64,000 bases of DNA from Ottelia alismoides. Its lineage: Eukaryota > Streptophyta > Magnoliopsida > Alismatales > Hydrocharitaceae. Numbering within the stretch: the stretch's first letter is position 1; the number at the start of each line of letters is the position of its first letter. The notes beneath the pieces are model-generated. The model had not been told where the DNA came from. It saw nothing but the letters and a program-made list of their open reading frames with translations, and did no database searches. Of the stretch, positions 11,005 to 23,479 are shown piece by piece. The stretch covers positions 930,001 through 994,000 of the forward strand of contig JAZKJV010001865.1 of the NCBI GenBank assembly GCA_037367405.1, written 5' to 3'. The position numbers and the translations under genes are program-made.

Positions 11005-12130
11005 AAAAAGACAATAAAATCCAATTCTTTTATTCATTATCTATGCATTATCAAATAAGAACATAAAACACATCAAATCACTTTTAATTGTATATAACTT
11101 TTCACAAGCTATTTAATGGTGGTGTTTTATATTTTTTGGAGCTACTTTGTGAAAGTTAGGTTTTTGACCCCTATTATACATTATAACGATTAAAATATTC
11201 AATTTATTCATTAGTTATTATTTTTACAAATTCATATTTTTATAATTTTTTAAATATTATTCATAACATATGTGAATATTAAAATTTGAATAAAAACAAA
11301 ATAAAAATGCAAAATAAAATAAATCTATGTGGAAACTTAGATGAAATACCTATGATTATACTTATATAAAATAAAAGGGAAACATCTTATTTTATTCTTT
11401 ATTCTTTCATATTTTTATAATATTGTAAATATTATCTATATTTCAATAAAAATACAAAACCAAAATAAATCTCAATAAAATACATTAAAATAAAAATATG
11501 TATATAAAACTTAGGTAAAATACCTATAAACATACCTACATAATATACTTATTTATTTAAGTATACAAATAACATCATGATAATATAATAAAAATATATT
11601 TATACTCATCAAAATAAGTTATAAATATATAAAATAAAATAATAAAATAATAAAATAAAATATACAAAATACAAATAAAAATATATAAAATATTGGCAAA
11701 TTTACCTATAAATGCACTATTAAAAGTTAACGACTAATAAAATATACTAAAAAAAATAAAAATCATAATAAAATATTGCATAAAATAATAAACATTTTTA
11801 TTTTATAAATAAAAATTAATAAAATAATTTTTTAAATAATTATTTTCTAATAAAAATCGTTATTTTGTCTTTTAGCGGGTCTGCGTGGACCAATCAGCGT
11901 CCAGGGTTGGTTGACTGCTGGTTAACTCAACCATCTGACCGTCTGAAGTGACGTCCATGTTGTTTCCCGCGATTTTATCCCTTTTTCGTGTACAATACAT
12001 CCTTGAATAAGATTGCTTCCTTCATGAAAAATCATCGTTATTTATCAGTGATTCACATCCGATCATTAGAACCCATGTACATAGCTTCGAATCTTTGATT
12101 TCGCTCAGTCAAATAAGGGTGCCATCATTG

Positions 12131-12140
12131 TATATAAATA
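12131..12140 (+). promoter_or_regulatory. TATA box of the 3' LTR
   Basis: tatataaata is a strong plant TATA motif at the position of the weaker 5' LTR box. Confidence 0.5.
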
Positions 12141-13051
12141 ATCCTCCTCCATTCTCCTTGCTATTTTAGTCATCCCCGAATCCTTGAGTCCCCAACTTCG
12201 GCCAAAGCGTGTATCCTTGTGACGGAAGGAGTCCCCTGGAGGTCTTGGATGGGCTGGAGGAGGAGGAGGATATGCAACCAGGCCATCGAGCACCGATGAC
12301 CTCTGCTCCCTGCCTTCACCAGCAGATAAGAGCTGTGCTTTTTATTATTTTTAGGTAGCCTTTTATTCCAGCATTTTCATTATGTTATTAGATTAATCAT
12401 TAGTTATTGGTTTAGCGTAGAATAGTCGATTTGTAGTTCACCAGAGTGGACGATTCCGCGATGCTCCGACCTTTGACCGACCCCTTGACTGCCTCCATTT
12501 TGTTTCCCAGCCATTTCTCCACGCCCAACCACCTTGTAGCCAACCTGATCGGGTCTCGATCAACGAAATCTTGCTCCACCTCCGTCGCTCACCGGAGCAG
12601 GTCCACTTCACCCCACTTCACCCTGATCAACCACCAAATAAAAGCCAAGACCTTCCATGTGTTCTTGTGAATATTTCTAACCCTTTTGTAGGTCTTGAAG
12701 AGGGCATCTGAGCTCTATCAAGGATAAGAACGAAGCTCTAGGTCTGAGGCCTCATCCGATCTATTGGTTGGGTCTCTGGTCATTTTGAAGGTATCAATCG
12801 ATGCGGGGGACTTCCAGGAACGAAGAGAGACACTCGGAGGTGACGGAGGAGGTCAGAGGAGTCCAATCGAAGCTCGCCCCAGGTGAGCTTCGTCCCAGTC
12901 CTTCCAAGCCTGCTCATTGCCGTTGGATGAAGAAAGCTCCACCAGTTCTGATTAGAGTTGTTGGATGTCTCCATGTCTTCATCGTCCGATCGTGATCCGT
13001 GATCTAATCTTGGTCGTCCAACAACGAAGTGTTATCGGCCGCTGGATGAGC

Positions 13052-13061
13052 GACACGTGGC
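13052..13061. promoter_or_regulatory. G-box/ABRE-like motif in the 3' LTR
   Basis: gacacgtggc is identical to the motif at 2903-2912 although the LTRs have diverged widely. Confidence 0.35.
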
Positions 13062-14630
13062 AAGTGAGAAGACCAACATTGTCCTATTCGCGCCTTATTA
13101 GGGGCAAATTGCATATCTCACCCTGTATTTTTTGTATTTATTATTTAGTCATGTAAATAAAGTATAAAGTGTTAAATAAGTAGAAATATTGCAACTAAGA
13201 CCCTGAGTTTCTTGTATTTATAAATAGGTCCTGTCCACGTTACCTTACGTGCCATCCCACGTAAGGTGCCGAAATTGTAGGGATGCCACTGCAAGTTTTT
13301 GTATTTATAAAAAATCCAATAAATTTTAAAGCATGTTATATAATTTTGTGAAAATTGCTGAGAGCTCCCTGAACTTTCTTGTATTTGTACTTTAGTTCCT
13401 CCCAGCGTACGCCACATGTTATCCCACGTGATGGTAAATTGCATGAGTGCCCTAGCGGGTTCTGTAATTGTAAATTAGTCTTTAAAAATCAAATAAATGT
13501 TGTAAACCTTTGGCAAATTTGCACTGTCACACCTGCAGTTTATCTTATTTGCAAAAATGCCCCTGCTAGGACATATATTTTTGCATGTTTTATCTAATTA
13601 TTAAAAATATCTACTTTGCTTCTAAAAATCCATAAAATAGGATTAAATGCTCTATGCCTTATACTTTTACATACCTATTTTTAATTAGCATTTTTCATCT
13701 ATTTATTAAAAATGAAAAAGAGCACATATAATCCATGTTTACCTATAAAAATTCCAAAAGATATAAAAACATTTTGAAAAATTATGAAAAAAAATATATA
13801 TAGTATACTTCAATATTTATTGAGTCGAGAAACCAAAAACCCCTAAAAATAGAAAAAGAAAATGATAGAAATCAGAAAGTTCCAAAATCCAACAAAGAAT
13901 ATAAAAATTCTACAAATATCAAAAATATGTTTTCCTATTTTATAATTATATATATTATTATTTATATATTAAAATTGATTTGGGTAATTTTGGGTATTAT
14001 TTATTATTTTTAACATCCAAATCAATTTCAAGTATTTTATTTATCCCTTATTTGGGCTATTTTTGACTTTAAAAATACATAAAAATTACCGAAAATTCTC
14101 GGAAAATTACAAAAACATTAGAAAATATTAAAAACCCAAAAACAATTTATTTTCTGGTTTTTATCTATATTTATTAACATTTATCAATATACTTCTATAT
14201 ATTGTATATATAAAGCCTTATATAGGCTATATTGTTTATATAAAAGAATGAAAAATAATAAAATATAAAAAGAAAAAAATTTGAAAATATAAAAATCAAA
14301 TGAAAAAAATATATAACCAAAAATAAAATAAAAAATATATAAATAACCCACAAAAATAATAAATTGGACAAGAGATAAAAGACAGACTTTTTGTGCATTT
14401 ATTATGTCTCCTCCCATTTTCTCCTAGTGTGCGACCTCTACACATGCTTTCACCTATACACATTTATTGTAGAGTTATAATAAATTTTAACTCCACATTT
14501 TTGATATTTATTGCTTTATTCATATTGTGGGATATTTGTTGATTAATTGAGATCTGTTGAGCAGTCAACGCATCGACTGGATCTCTCGCCTTGTGAGATT
14601 TCCAGACCCTCGACGAATCCCCAATTATCT

Positions 14631-14635
14631 ATCGT
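14631..14635. repeat. Target site duplication, right copy
   Basis: atcgt directly follows the 3' LTR and pairs with attgt at 379-383. Confidence 0.6.
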
Positions 14636-14803
14636 TTACTCCATCCACGACTGTTTGGGATTGACCTTAATCCTAGACTCGTCATTGCAGATGGTCTTCA
14701 GTTACACATGGTCTGATTAGGATTCCTCTTACAATGTAGATAGAAGCAAGTCCTAGTGCTGGATACCAATCTAGAATTCATCTCCTCATATTCAGACCTT
14801 GAG
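14636..14803 (+). other. Leader ahead of Athila-like gag, copy A
   Basis: This short stretch lies between the LARD-like insertion and the first gag ATG. It has no coding sequence and no recognised signal. It probably belongs to the 5' leader of copy A, interrupted by the LARD-like insertion. Confidence 0.35.
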
Positions 14804-16740
14804 ATGGCTCCTCCTGGTAGAAAGGGAAAAGGCTCGATACAACCACCATCCCAGAAATAGCAGAGCCAAGTGCCAGATCAAAACCAAGGGAATGCTTAGT
14901 AGCTGTCATCCATCCATGCCATCCATCAACAACTGACTGAGAAGGCATTAGTGCAGATCGCATTCCAAGAAATATAGAATTATATGAGGAACATACTAGT
15001 AGGAGAAGCAGTAACAAATGAGGTACCACCCTGTGATGTTATTAAAGAAGAAGTGCCAAGGAATGGGAACCCTAATACAATGTTGAAAGAGAATTACAAT
15101 CATGGGTACAACCAGATGACCGAATGGATTTGCATCCCTCCAGTCCATGCTCACTTTGAGATGAAATCTCAATTTCTTGCTCTGATGCTCACTTTCCACG
15201 AGAATACCAATGAGGAACTATTCATTCACCGACATCAGTTCTCTCGCATCTACAGAACAACGCACTACCCTAACATCCTGTTAGGTGTAGTCATGATGAT
15301 CGCATTCCTCTTCAGTCTCCAAGATAAGGCACTGTAATGGGTCAACCATTTGGGAAAGGTCATGGTACTTAAGTCTGCTTTCCTTCACAAGTTATACTCC
15401 TTGGTTGGATTAATATGATGCGAGATGGGATTAGCAACTTCTCCCATGCTACCCACGAGTCCATTCATGAAGCCTAGGAGCGATTTACTGATCTGAAGGA
15501 GAATCTCCCCCACCATGAGATACCAAAGACCAAATTTGTCCAACACTTCTCGGGGGGCCTGAATGTCAAAAGTAAGAGATTAGTTGAACATGTCAATAGG
15601 GGATCCCACTTCAATAAGGATGAAGATTTAGTATGGTAGATTTTTGAAGAAATGGTCGAGGGAGAGGTTGCCCTCTTTCGTCCAGTGCATATCAAAGACA
15701 ACCCTAGGTCCTCCACAAGTCAGTTCACATGGAAGCATCCCATGAGGTAGAGAGAGATGAGAGATCAAACCTCGACATCATCGGGGACCATCTCTCCAAA
15801 GTTGATATAAACGAGAAGCGATCACATGATTTTAAAAAATTAGCTCTGATCGAGCAAAGAACCCAAAATCTAGACAAATTAGATCTGAACGCCATGCAAA
15901 TGGAATTGCTTGTGAGTACCATCAGTGCTAGCTAGTCTACAACCTCAGCTTCCGAGACTCCGGCCGAGAAGAAGGATGAGCCAACACTACCACAACAGAC
16001 TCAACTTAGTCAGTAGTGGCCAGTAGTTCAATATGTGCACTACGTGTAGACTCTCGATCAGACACTGCAATGGTCGTAGTTTGTGGTTTACCAGCCAGAG
16101 CACATGTCTTCCTATGATTCATTCTCTCCTCCTCCACCTCTTATTCAAGAGGTGAATGGATTCTGGTTGAATGACATGCAGTTGGACCGTCTAGGCGGAT
16201 CTCAACAGGGTTAGCCTGTAAATTCTTGTCAATTCCCTCAACATCATGATGGGAGATTTGTCCAATCTCATCAGAAGCCTTAGTACCACTAGTCTCTGCA
16301 ACATCATAACAATTTGAGACAAGGCCAATAGCACCAGCAACCACAGTACGGCCCGCACCAGCCATACCATTCATCTGCGTCTGCACCTCATCAACAGTAT
16401 CCTTTTCCTCCCTACCAACATCAATATGAGTTTCCTCCATCTCAGCAATAATACCAGCATCAGCACTCTTAGCCTCCACACCATCACCCACGATGTGGTC
16501 AGCACGTTGAACCTTTCAAGGCGATTCTTGTGAACTCGAGCCTTGATTGTCTAGCCTAGTTAGTCAAGGGCCTAGCAGAGTTGACACAAAAGCTGGATGA
16601 CCTTATGGCCACAATGACTCCAATTCTGGAACAGGTCGAAGGCAACCCCAATAACTTTAAGCACAAAGAGCAAGTAGAATGTGAAGTCCTATCTATGCTT
16701 GTTGTCTAATGCTATTACTCTTAGGAGCAGTAGCACCTTG
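14804..16740 (+). pseudogene. Athila-like gag pseudogene, copy A
   Basis: The frame starts MAPPGRKGKG and meets four stops before an open run at 14984-15337. That run carries the retrotransposon gag fold core (FEMKSQFLALMLTF, then HYPNI and SLQDKAL followed by TAA and WVNHLGK). After a frameshift near 15410 the capsid half continues with ISNFSHATHESIHEA, ERFTDLKENLPHHEIP and QHFSGGLN, again with stops. 15729-15935 holds a coiled-coil-like stretch that is also present in copies B and C. 16000-16500 is a Q/H/P/Y-rich linker rich in stops from CAG. Gag would form the virus-like particle; this copy cannot. The antisense frame at 16141-16491 is a shadow of the linker. Confidence 0.75.
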
Positions 16741-17330
16741 TAACCTGACAGTACCAGGGGAAGAATAAAGCTTCATCAGGTGAATCATCGACTTCAGCAT
16801 TAGTCGTGCCAACCATAGATTCGGTGAGGAAGAAGAAGATGGAGGAGTCATGCATGCTGTCAACCACCACCATTTCCAACCAAAAGAACAAAAAATAAGA
16901 AAAATAAAAAAGACAAAAAAGATGATCGCAGTCGAAGTGAAGTTGTGCCATAATTAGAGGAACAAGAACTAATAGCCGATCTAGTGCCAAGTAATGGAGC
17001 AGAGAACAGTAGCTTTTAGATGATTGCCCTCAGCTCCTGATTGTACAACTTTTTGTAACCCTAATGTGCAAAATGTCGTGAACATGCATTTTGATGTACA
17101 TGAGAATAATATTTCATATTTTAGTGTTGTGCATATACATTTTCCTGATGTAATAGAACAATCCAAATAAATTGCAAAATGAAATAGTGCATTATCTGAT
17201 CTAGGAGTTGTGAATATACTCGAAAACTCGACGGTTGAGTTACCATTGTTGAAAGCCATGTAATACATGCACGCCGTCAAGAAGGTCATGAAAGAAGTGT
17301 CTACAAGCAGGCCTCATTAAAACCACAACA
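16741..17330 (+). pseudogene. Gag C-terminus to protease linker, copy A
   Basis: This is homologous to copy B from about 20890 to 21500, with small deletions. It includes the lysine-rich patch near 16880-16930 (aaagaacaaaaaataagaaaaa) that in B and C encodes a basic tail after an acidic run. No frame longer than a few dozen codons survives in sense. The 89- and 102-codon minus-strand frames here are antisense shadows. Confidence 0.5.
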
Positions 17331-18440
17331 ACAGGTGCAATAGAGTAGAGAAGTACGCCCTCACCATGGGTACAGTCGCATCAATTAGCAACCTTCCAAA
17401 GAAGAAGCCAGACAAAGGAGCACCATTGATCAGATGCAAGATTTTTGACAAAGATATATGCATACTCTGATTGAGGGTGGCTCTTAAATAAACCTTATGC
17501 CCATCTCATTGCTCACGAAATTTGGGCTGGGTTCGCTCATGCCTACGTACATGATCCTTTAATTCGTTGATAGATGTATAAAGTGACCTCGAGGTTTATT
17601 GGAGGATGTTGTCGTAACGGTGAAGGACATTTAGTTTCCTGTTGATTTTGTATTCCTTGAGATGGAATCCCTTGCACAGTTACTCCTAGCCCTGATTATT
17701 CTTGGTCGACCATTCCCCTGCATTACAGAGGTAGTAGTAGATTATGGCTTTGGGAAGAATACATTCTTTTCAAGCAGCAACGAAGTGACAATGGACATGG
17801 CCAGTGAACTGAAAGTTGTGTCTGATAAGGTCAAGAAGAATCATCTGAAGCGGACTGTAACTTTATGACAGAGATTAAAGATGTTGATTTCTCTTTTAAT
17901 AACACATGGATCGAGAACATTCTCTCCCTAGAGGAGGACCAAGAAAGCATAATCTTCACATTCTCCGATTTCGACTGGCTTACCTTCTCTTCCTAGACGA
18001 TGGACCTCTATGTGGTAAATGATTCATGCCAGTCTGAACAAGAGGAATTCATTGATGATTTATTTGGAACATTATCAGTAGAGCCACTCATGATGAAGGT
18101 GATAAACACTTCCAAAATCATGGCTAATCACTCACCTACTAGTTCAGTTTCTGATGTAATTGAGAAGCAGGCTCGATCAAAACTAGAATTAAAGCTACTT
18201 CCGACTTACCTCATGTTTGCTTTCCTTGTGGGGTAGAGAAAATGTATCAAGTCATCATCAGGAGCAGGTTGACCTCGGATCTGGAATCCTGACTGCTCGA
18301 GGTTCTAGTGAAAATCCTCAAGGTACTTTGTTGGTATGTATCAGATCTTCGCAAGATAAATCTTACCTTGTGTTCACACTACATCTATATAGAGAATGAT
18401 GTCGAGCCATCTTGAGAATTTCAGAGGAGACAAAATCCTA
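17331..18440 (+). pseudogene. Protease and protease-RT linker, copy A
   Basis: The stretch PDKGAPLIRCKIFDKD (about 17410-17460) leads into the protease, but the catalytic triad region is scrambled by a frameshift near 17470. 17662-17868 keeps the C-terminal protease block LGRPFPCITEVVVDYGFGKN. 18000-18236 is the acidic linker ending LELKLLPTYLMFAFLVG, which in this family precedes RT. Stops and shifts separate the blocks. Confidence 0.65.
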
Positions 18441-19407
18441 ACCTGTGGATGTTGTCATGAAGGGCATCATGAAATGGTGTGATGCAGGGTTCATTTACCC
18501 CATCTCCAACTCGAAATGGGTGAATCCCTTTCATGTAGTTCCAACGAAATCTGGGCTCACATTGGTTACCAATGAAATAGGAGAGTATATTTCAATTCGG
18601 TTACAAACATCCTAGCATGTGTGTGTCGACTACCACTGCCTCAATGCTGCAACGAAGAAGGACCACTTCCTCTTGCCATTCATGTATCATGTAGTGGAAA
18701 TATTGGCCAACAAGGAGTTCTTCTACCTTTTAGATGTGTATTCAAGGTGCAACCAATTGTAAATCTCCCTACAGGACCAAGAGAAGATGACCTTCACTTT
18801 CATGTTCAACACCTATGCTTTCAGGAGAATGCCCTTTGGTTTGTGCAATGCACCAGTCACATTCAAGAGGTGTATGCTTGCAGTCTTCATCGATATGGTT
18901 GGTAGTTTTCTTGAGGTGTTTATGGACGACCTCTCCATCTATTTTGACAACTTTGATTCTTGTCTTAAACACCTAGACAAAGTAATTCAGGATAGCTGAG
19001 AAGTAAATCTCGTTCTATATTGGGAAAAGAGCCACTTCATTATCATGAAATGGATTGTGCTGAGCATGTCATTTCCAAACGTGACACGGAAGTCAACCCA
19101 GCAAAGGTGGATGTGATCGCCAACCTTGAGCCACCTCAAAATGTCAGACATGTGAGGTCGTTCTTGGGTCATGTGGGTTTCTATAGAAGATTCATCAAGA
19201 ACTTTAACTGCATCTCTGACCTCTAACAGAATTGTTGTGCATGAAGACCGAGTTTCATGTTGATCAGGAGGTTCTCTTTTAATTTAGTCAACTGAAGGGG
19301 CTGATCACTCAAGGTCCAATCCTACAGCTACCTGTTTAGTCTCTTCCCTTTGAGATCACGATAGATGCGTTAGATTTTGCAGTTGGGGATGTGTTAAGAG
19401 TAAAATA
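18441..19407 (+). pseudogene. RT and truncated RNase H, copy A
   Basis: 18441-18780 is the finger region in broken frames (KWCDAGFIYPISNSKWVNP, then VDYHCLN). 18787-18999 keeps FMFNTYAFRRMPFGLCNAP and the catalytic FMDD (in VFMDDLSIY). A stop follows at the end of that block. 19020-19226 has the thumb, with VDVIANLEPPQNVRHVRSFLGHVGFYRRFIKNF. RNase H begins (FEITIDALDFAVGDVLRVK) and is cut off by the reversed LTR fragment. Not functional. Confidence 0.75.
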
Positions 19408-19735
19408 GGTCCCAAAAATGCTTTATTAATGAATAAAAGAATATGGTTTTTATTGTGTATTTGGCCCTTATCTCCCTCTACTTTATTCCATGTCTACCAA
19501 ATCAATTCTTGACTTGGTCTCGATTTTTAGGTTCATAAAAACCTTTGGCAATTTGTTCTTTTGCTTTTCTTTCATTTATTTTATATTTTTGGCTTTAAAA
19601 ACAATATTTTATATACAATAATTTAAATAAATAATTAATGTTAATTTGCACAAAATAACGTTATATACATGCATTAGCTAGGGTTTTAAAGGCCAAAATG
19701 ATAGAATAAAGATGATGAAATGGAGATCCATTAGG
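19408..19735 (-). repeat. LARD-family LTR fragment, reversed, head of copy B
   Basis: Read on the minus strand this starts TAATGGATCTCC at 19735 and matches the first 330 bases of the LARD LTR, including the hairpin box (about 19487-19532). The terminal TG has become TA. The LTR end abuts gag sequence (gggtaac, from gggatcc) that is continuous in copy A near 15600, so this is a true LTR terminus that once integrated in gag. The same junction is present at 46742. Confidence 0.7.
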
Positions 19736-19737
19736 GT

Positions 19738-21010
19738 AACAGTTAAATAAGGATGAAGATGTAGTCTGGAAGATTTTCGACGAATTGGCCGAGGGAGATG
19801 CCACCCTCTCTTCATCTCTCGCTTACCAAAGACAACCTCTAGTCCTCCAAAAGCCAGTCCACATGGCAACATCTCACGTGGCAGAGAGAGATGAGAACTC
19901 TAACCTCAGCATCATTGGGGGACATCACTCCAAAGTTGATATCATCGAGAAGCAATCACAAGATCTCGAAAAATTAGTTGTGATCGAACAAAGAACCCAA
20001 AATCTGAACAAATTGGATCAGATCACCAAGTATCTAGAGTTGTTGGTGAGTACCATCAGCGCACTCCAGTCTGCGACACCATCTTCTGAGACTCCGGCCG
20101 AGAAGAAAGATGAGCCAACACTGCCACAACAACCTCATCCTAGTCAGCAGTAGCCGACAATCCACCACATGTATTACATGCCGACTCCCGACTAGGCACT
20201 ACAACAGCAACAGTTGGTGTTCTACCAACCAGAGCCTCTGCCTTCTTATTATCCATCTATCATCCATTGCCTCTCATTCAAGAGGTGAATGGAGTTTGGT
20301 CGAATGACACGTAGCTAGCCCATCCAAGCAGACTTCAATAAGGCTATCCTGCAAAATCACATCAATTCCCTCAGCATCAAAGAGGTTGATTTGCCATGTC
20401 CCATCAGCCTTAGTTCAACTAATCTCAATCACCACAATAATTAAAGACACAATTAGCAGTATTCGTAGCCACTTACCGCTAGCACCAGTCGTATTATACG
20501 TATACAGCTGCAACTCACTAGGAGTATCCTCCTCCCTACCACCATCAATAACAACTTCCTCCACCTCGGCAGCAGTACTAACAGCACCCTTCTCAGCCTT
20601 CGCACCATCTGCCATAGCGTGGACAGCACATTGAACCTTCCGAGATGGTTCCTATGAACCCGAGCCTCGACTGTTTGGCCTTGTTAGTAAAGGGCGTAGT
20701 AGAGATGACTCATATTCTGGACGACCCGATGACCACAAAAACTCCAATTCTGTCGCAGAATGAAGCGAATCCCAATAACTTTAAGTGAAAGAGCAGGTAG
20801 AATGTGAAGTCTCGTTTGAGCTTGTAGAGTCAGATGATTGTGATTGTATTTTGTCTAATGCTGATACTCTTAGGAGTGGTAGGACCATGCCTCCGTTTAC
20901 CACTATTAGGGTGAAGAAAAAAGCTTCATCTAGTGAATTGTCATTTTGTGCATCAGTCGTGCCAGCTCCAAGTCCAGGTGAGGAAGAAGAAGAATGAGGA
21001 GCCATGCCAG
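19738..21010 (+). pseudogene. Partial gag pseudogene, copy B
   Basis: 19785-20153 is open (MAEGDATLSSSLAYQRQP, through a coiled-coil-like stretch IEQRTQNLNKLDQITKYLE to EKKDEPTLPQQPHPSQQ) and ends at TAG. The Q/H/N/S-rich linker follows in broken frames (20154-20780). 20785-20997 is the C-terminal piece with the acidic run GEEEEE, then a lysine-rich tail to about 21080. The capsid half found in A is missing because the LTR fragment replaces it. The antisense frames at 20415-20615 and 20781-21071 are shadows. Confidence 0.75.
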
Positions 21011-21433
21011 TTAACAGTCGCCACCATCCCAAATAAAAAGAACAAAAAAATAGAAAAATGATAAAGAACAAAAAGAGGATCTCAGCCGAGGTGAAGCCAT
21101 GCTAGCCATGGAGGAGCAAGACACAACAGCTTATCCAGTTCCCACCGAGGGAACATAGACCACAATTTTTGGATATCCTCCCCTAACTCCAGCAAGTACA
21201 CCTTTTGTAGTCCGGATATATAAAATATTGTGGACATGAATTTTAATGTAAATAGAAATATTTTCACTTCAGTTCTGTACATATTCCTTTTACTAATGTT
21301 TTGGAAAAATCTAAAAAAAATGCAAAATGAAAAAGTGCATTATCTGGTCCATGTGTCATGGATAATCTTGAGAACTTGACTGTTGAATTAGCTTTGCTGA
21401 AAGACATGGATTATATGCCCTGCGAAGAATGAC

Positions 21434-22380
21434 TTGAAAGAATCATGCACGAGAATGCATCGGTCAAACTATAATAATAGATGCTACCGAGTAGAGAAGC
21501 ATATCTTAACCATGGCTATAGTGGAAACAATCAATAACCTCCCAGAAAAGAAGCCTGACAAAGGAGCACCCTTGATCATTCGGAAGATTTTTGACCAGAT
21601 CTTTGAGCAAACCCTGCTTGATAGTGGATCCTCCATCAACTGATGCCCTCCTCATTGCTCACAGAAGTGGGTTGGAATTGCTCAATACAACACCCATGAT
21701 CCTTCAGTTTACTAGCATATCAATAATGCGACATCGAGGTTTATTAGAGGATGTTGTCGTAATGGAGAAGGACATATAGTTTCCTATTGATTTTGAAGTC
21801 CTTGATATGTACCCTCTTGCACCCCTGCTCCATACCTCGATTATTCTTAGCCCACCATTCCTGTACATTGTAGTGGACATAGTTGATTATAAGTTCGGAA
21901 AGATTATGTTCTGCTCAAATAGTGACAAAGTAACAATGGACATGGTCAATGAATCAAAAGTCATGTCTAATCAGGGTCAAGCAGATCCATCTGAGGAAGA
22001 CTGTGACTTTATTGCAGAGATCATATATATATAGAACTTTCTTTGAATGACGCATGGGTTTAGGAAATCCTCTTTCTAGAGGAGGACCTGGAAGCATAGA
22101 CTTCAAATGCTTCGATGTCAACTGGGAGATAGATTCTTACTTGTTGATGGACCTTTTTGAGGTAGAAAATTCATTCTAGTATGAACTCGATGAATTCATT
22201 TATGATTTGTTTGGCACATTGTCTGTAGAGCTACTAGTGATCGAGGTGAGCAGCACCTCCAAAATCATGGCAGATCATCCGCCAACAAATCTAGTTTCTG
22301 AAGTGATTGTGAAGAAGACTCAACCAGAACCAGATTAAAGCCACTTCCGGTAGGCCTCAAGTATGCTTTCATTGTGGGTG
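21434..22380 (+). pseudogene. Protease and linker pseudogene, copy B
   Basis: 21434-21643 contains KKPDKGAPLIIRKIFDQIF followed by LLDSGSSIN, the aspartic protease active site (D-S-G), then a frameshift. 21591-21779 and 21807-22034 carry the rest (GLLEDVVV.EKDI, then an LSPPFLYIVVDIVDYKFGK block and DKVTMDMVNESKVM). The linker runs to about 22380. The active-site triplet is present but the frame is broken right after it. Confidence 0.7.
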
Positions 22381-22599
22381 CATAAGATATATATATCCGG
22401 TCATCATCAACAACAAGCTGACTATGTATGAGGAACCTCAACTACTCAAGGTTTTAGAGAAAAATTGTAAGGAACTTGGTTGACACATATCAGACCTCTG
22501 TGTGATGAATCTTACTTTGCGTTCACACCACATCCATTTAGAAGATGATGCCAAGACATCCTAAAAATTTCAGAGAAGACTTAACCCTAACTTTTGGGA

Positions 22600-23420
22600 C
22601 GTCGTAATAAAGAAAATCACGAAATGGTGTGACACAAGGTTTATTTATCCCATCCATGACTTAATGGTTGAGCCTCTTGCATGTGGTTCCAAAGATGTTT
22701 AGGCTCACCGTGGTTACAAATGAAAGAGGAGAGGAGATTTCCACTCGGGTACCAACATCCTGGCATGTGTGTGTTGATTATCGCCGCCTCAATGCTGCAA
22801 CATATAAGGACCACTTATCCTTGCCATTTATTAATCAAGTTCTGGAAAGATATACCGAAAAGGAGTTGTTCTGTTGTTTGGATGGGTATTCTGGGTACAA
22901 TCGAGTGGCAATCACCCCAGAGGACCAAGAGAAGATGACCACCACTTGCATGTTCGACACCTATGCTTCAGGAGAATGCCCTTTGGTCTATGCAATGCAC
23001 CTACCACATTCCAGAGGTAAATTCTATCAGTCTTCACTAAGATGGTTGGAAGTTTTCTCGAGGTATTTATGGACGACTTCTCCATCTATGGTGATAGCTT
23101 TGATTCTTGTCTTGAGAACCTAGATAGAATACTTCAGAAATGCCGAGCAGTCAATCTCGTACTATATTGGGAAAAGAGATACTTCATGGTCATTGAAGGA
23201 ATTGTACTAGAACACGTCGTTTCAAAGAGTGGCATAGAAGTCGACCCAGCAAAGGTAGATTGGATCGCTAATCTCGAGCCACCTTAAAATATAAGAAATT
23301 TAAGGTCATTCATGGGGCTTATGGGTTTCTACCAAAGATTCATTAGTGATTTCATCCACATCGCCCGACCTCTAACTGAGTTGTTATGCAAGGAGACCGA
23401 GATTCATTTTGATTAGCAGT
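22600..23420 (+). pseudogene. Reverse transcriptase pseudogene, copy B
   Basis: 22668-23123 reads LLHVVPKMFRLTVVTNERGEE, then CVDYRRLNAAT, FCCLDGYSGYN (first catalytic Asp region) and a stretch where RRMPFGLCNAP is lost to a frameshift near 22970. 23042-23287 restores the frame with FMDDFSIYGDSFDSC (catalytic DD) and the thumb up to ANLEPP, where TAA replaces a Gln codon. PLTELL follows near 23370. The catalytic residues survive but are not in one frame. Confidence 0.75.
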
Positions 23421-23479
23421 TTCTCCTATTTTTAGTCAGTTGAAGGAGCTAATAGCTCAAGATCCTATCCTTTAGCTGT

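Larger units (their letters stand above)
384..14630 (+). mobile_element. LARD-like non-coding LTR retrotransposon, 14.2 kb
   Basis: The element has two direct LTRs (384-4463 and 10758-14630), both starting TGATGAATCTCC. A tRNA-Asp-type primer site lies at 4466-4483 and a polypurine tract at 10745-10757. The flanking pentamers attgt (379-383) and atcgt (14631-14635) are a target duplication with one mismatch. The 6.3-kb internal region has no frame longer than about 115 codons and no gag, protease, RT, RNase H or integrase motif, so the element must depend on proteins from another element. Long LTRs plus a long empty interior is the definition of a LARD. By eye the LTRs are about 85% identical near their starts, so the insertion is old. 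The Asp primer and the purine tract place it near the Athila/Tat side of Ty3/gypsy (inference). Confidence 0.85.
10758..14630 (+). repeat. 3' LTR of the LARD-like element
   Basis: The LTR is 3.87 kb and aligns end to end with the 5' LTR. It is about 200 bases shorter, mainly in the AT-rich first part (near 10860 and 11045). It has a better TATA box and an intact hairpin box but a mutated splice donor. The AT-rich tail again contains the series of short blocks built on gtatttataaa..gtcc and aaaatgcccctg. Confidence 0.85.
14804..19407 (+). mobile_element. Athila-like Ty3/gypsy remnant, copy A
   Basis: The fragment reads gag, protease, RT and the start of RNase H in the normal order on the plus strand. 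It stops within RNase H, where a reversed LTR fragment begins. No LTR of its own and no integrase are present. Every domain carries stops and frameshifts. The RT motifs (RMPFGLCNAP, FMDDLSIY) are of the Athila type. Copies B and C are homologous throughout. Confidence 0.8.

Noticed and set aside
16141..16491. 116-codon minus-strand frame
   Set aside because: Antisense shadow of the Q/H/P-rich gag linker; biased composition keeps the opposite strand open.
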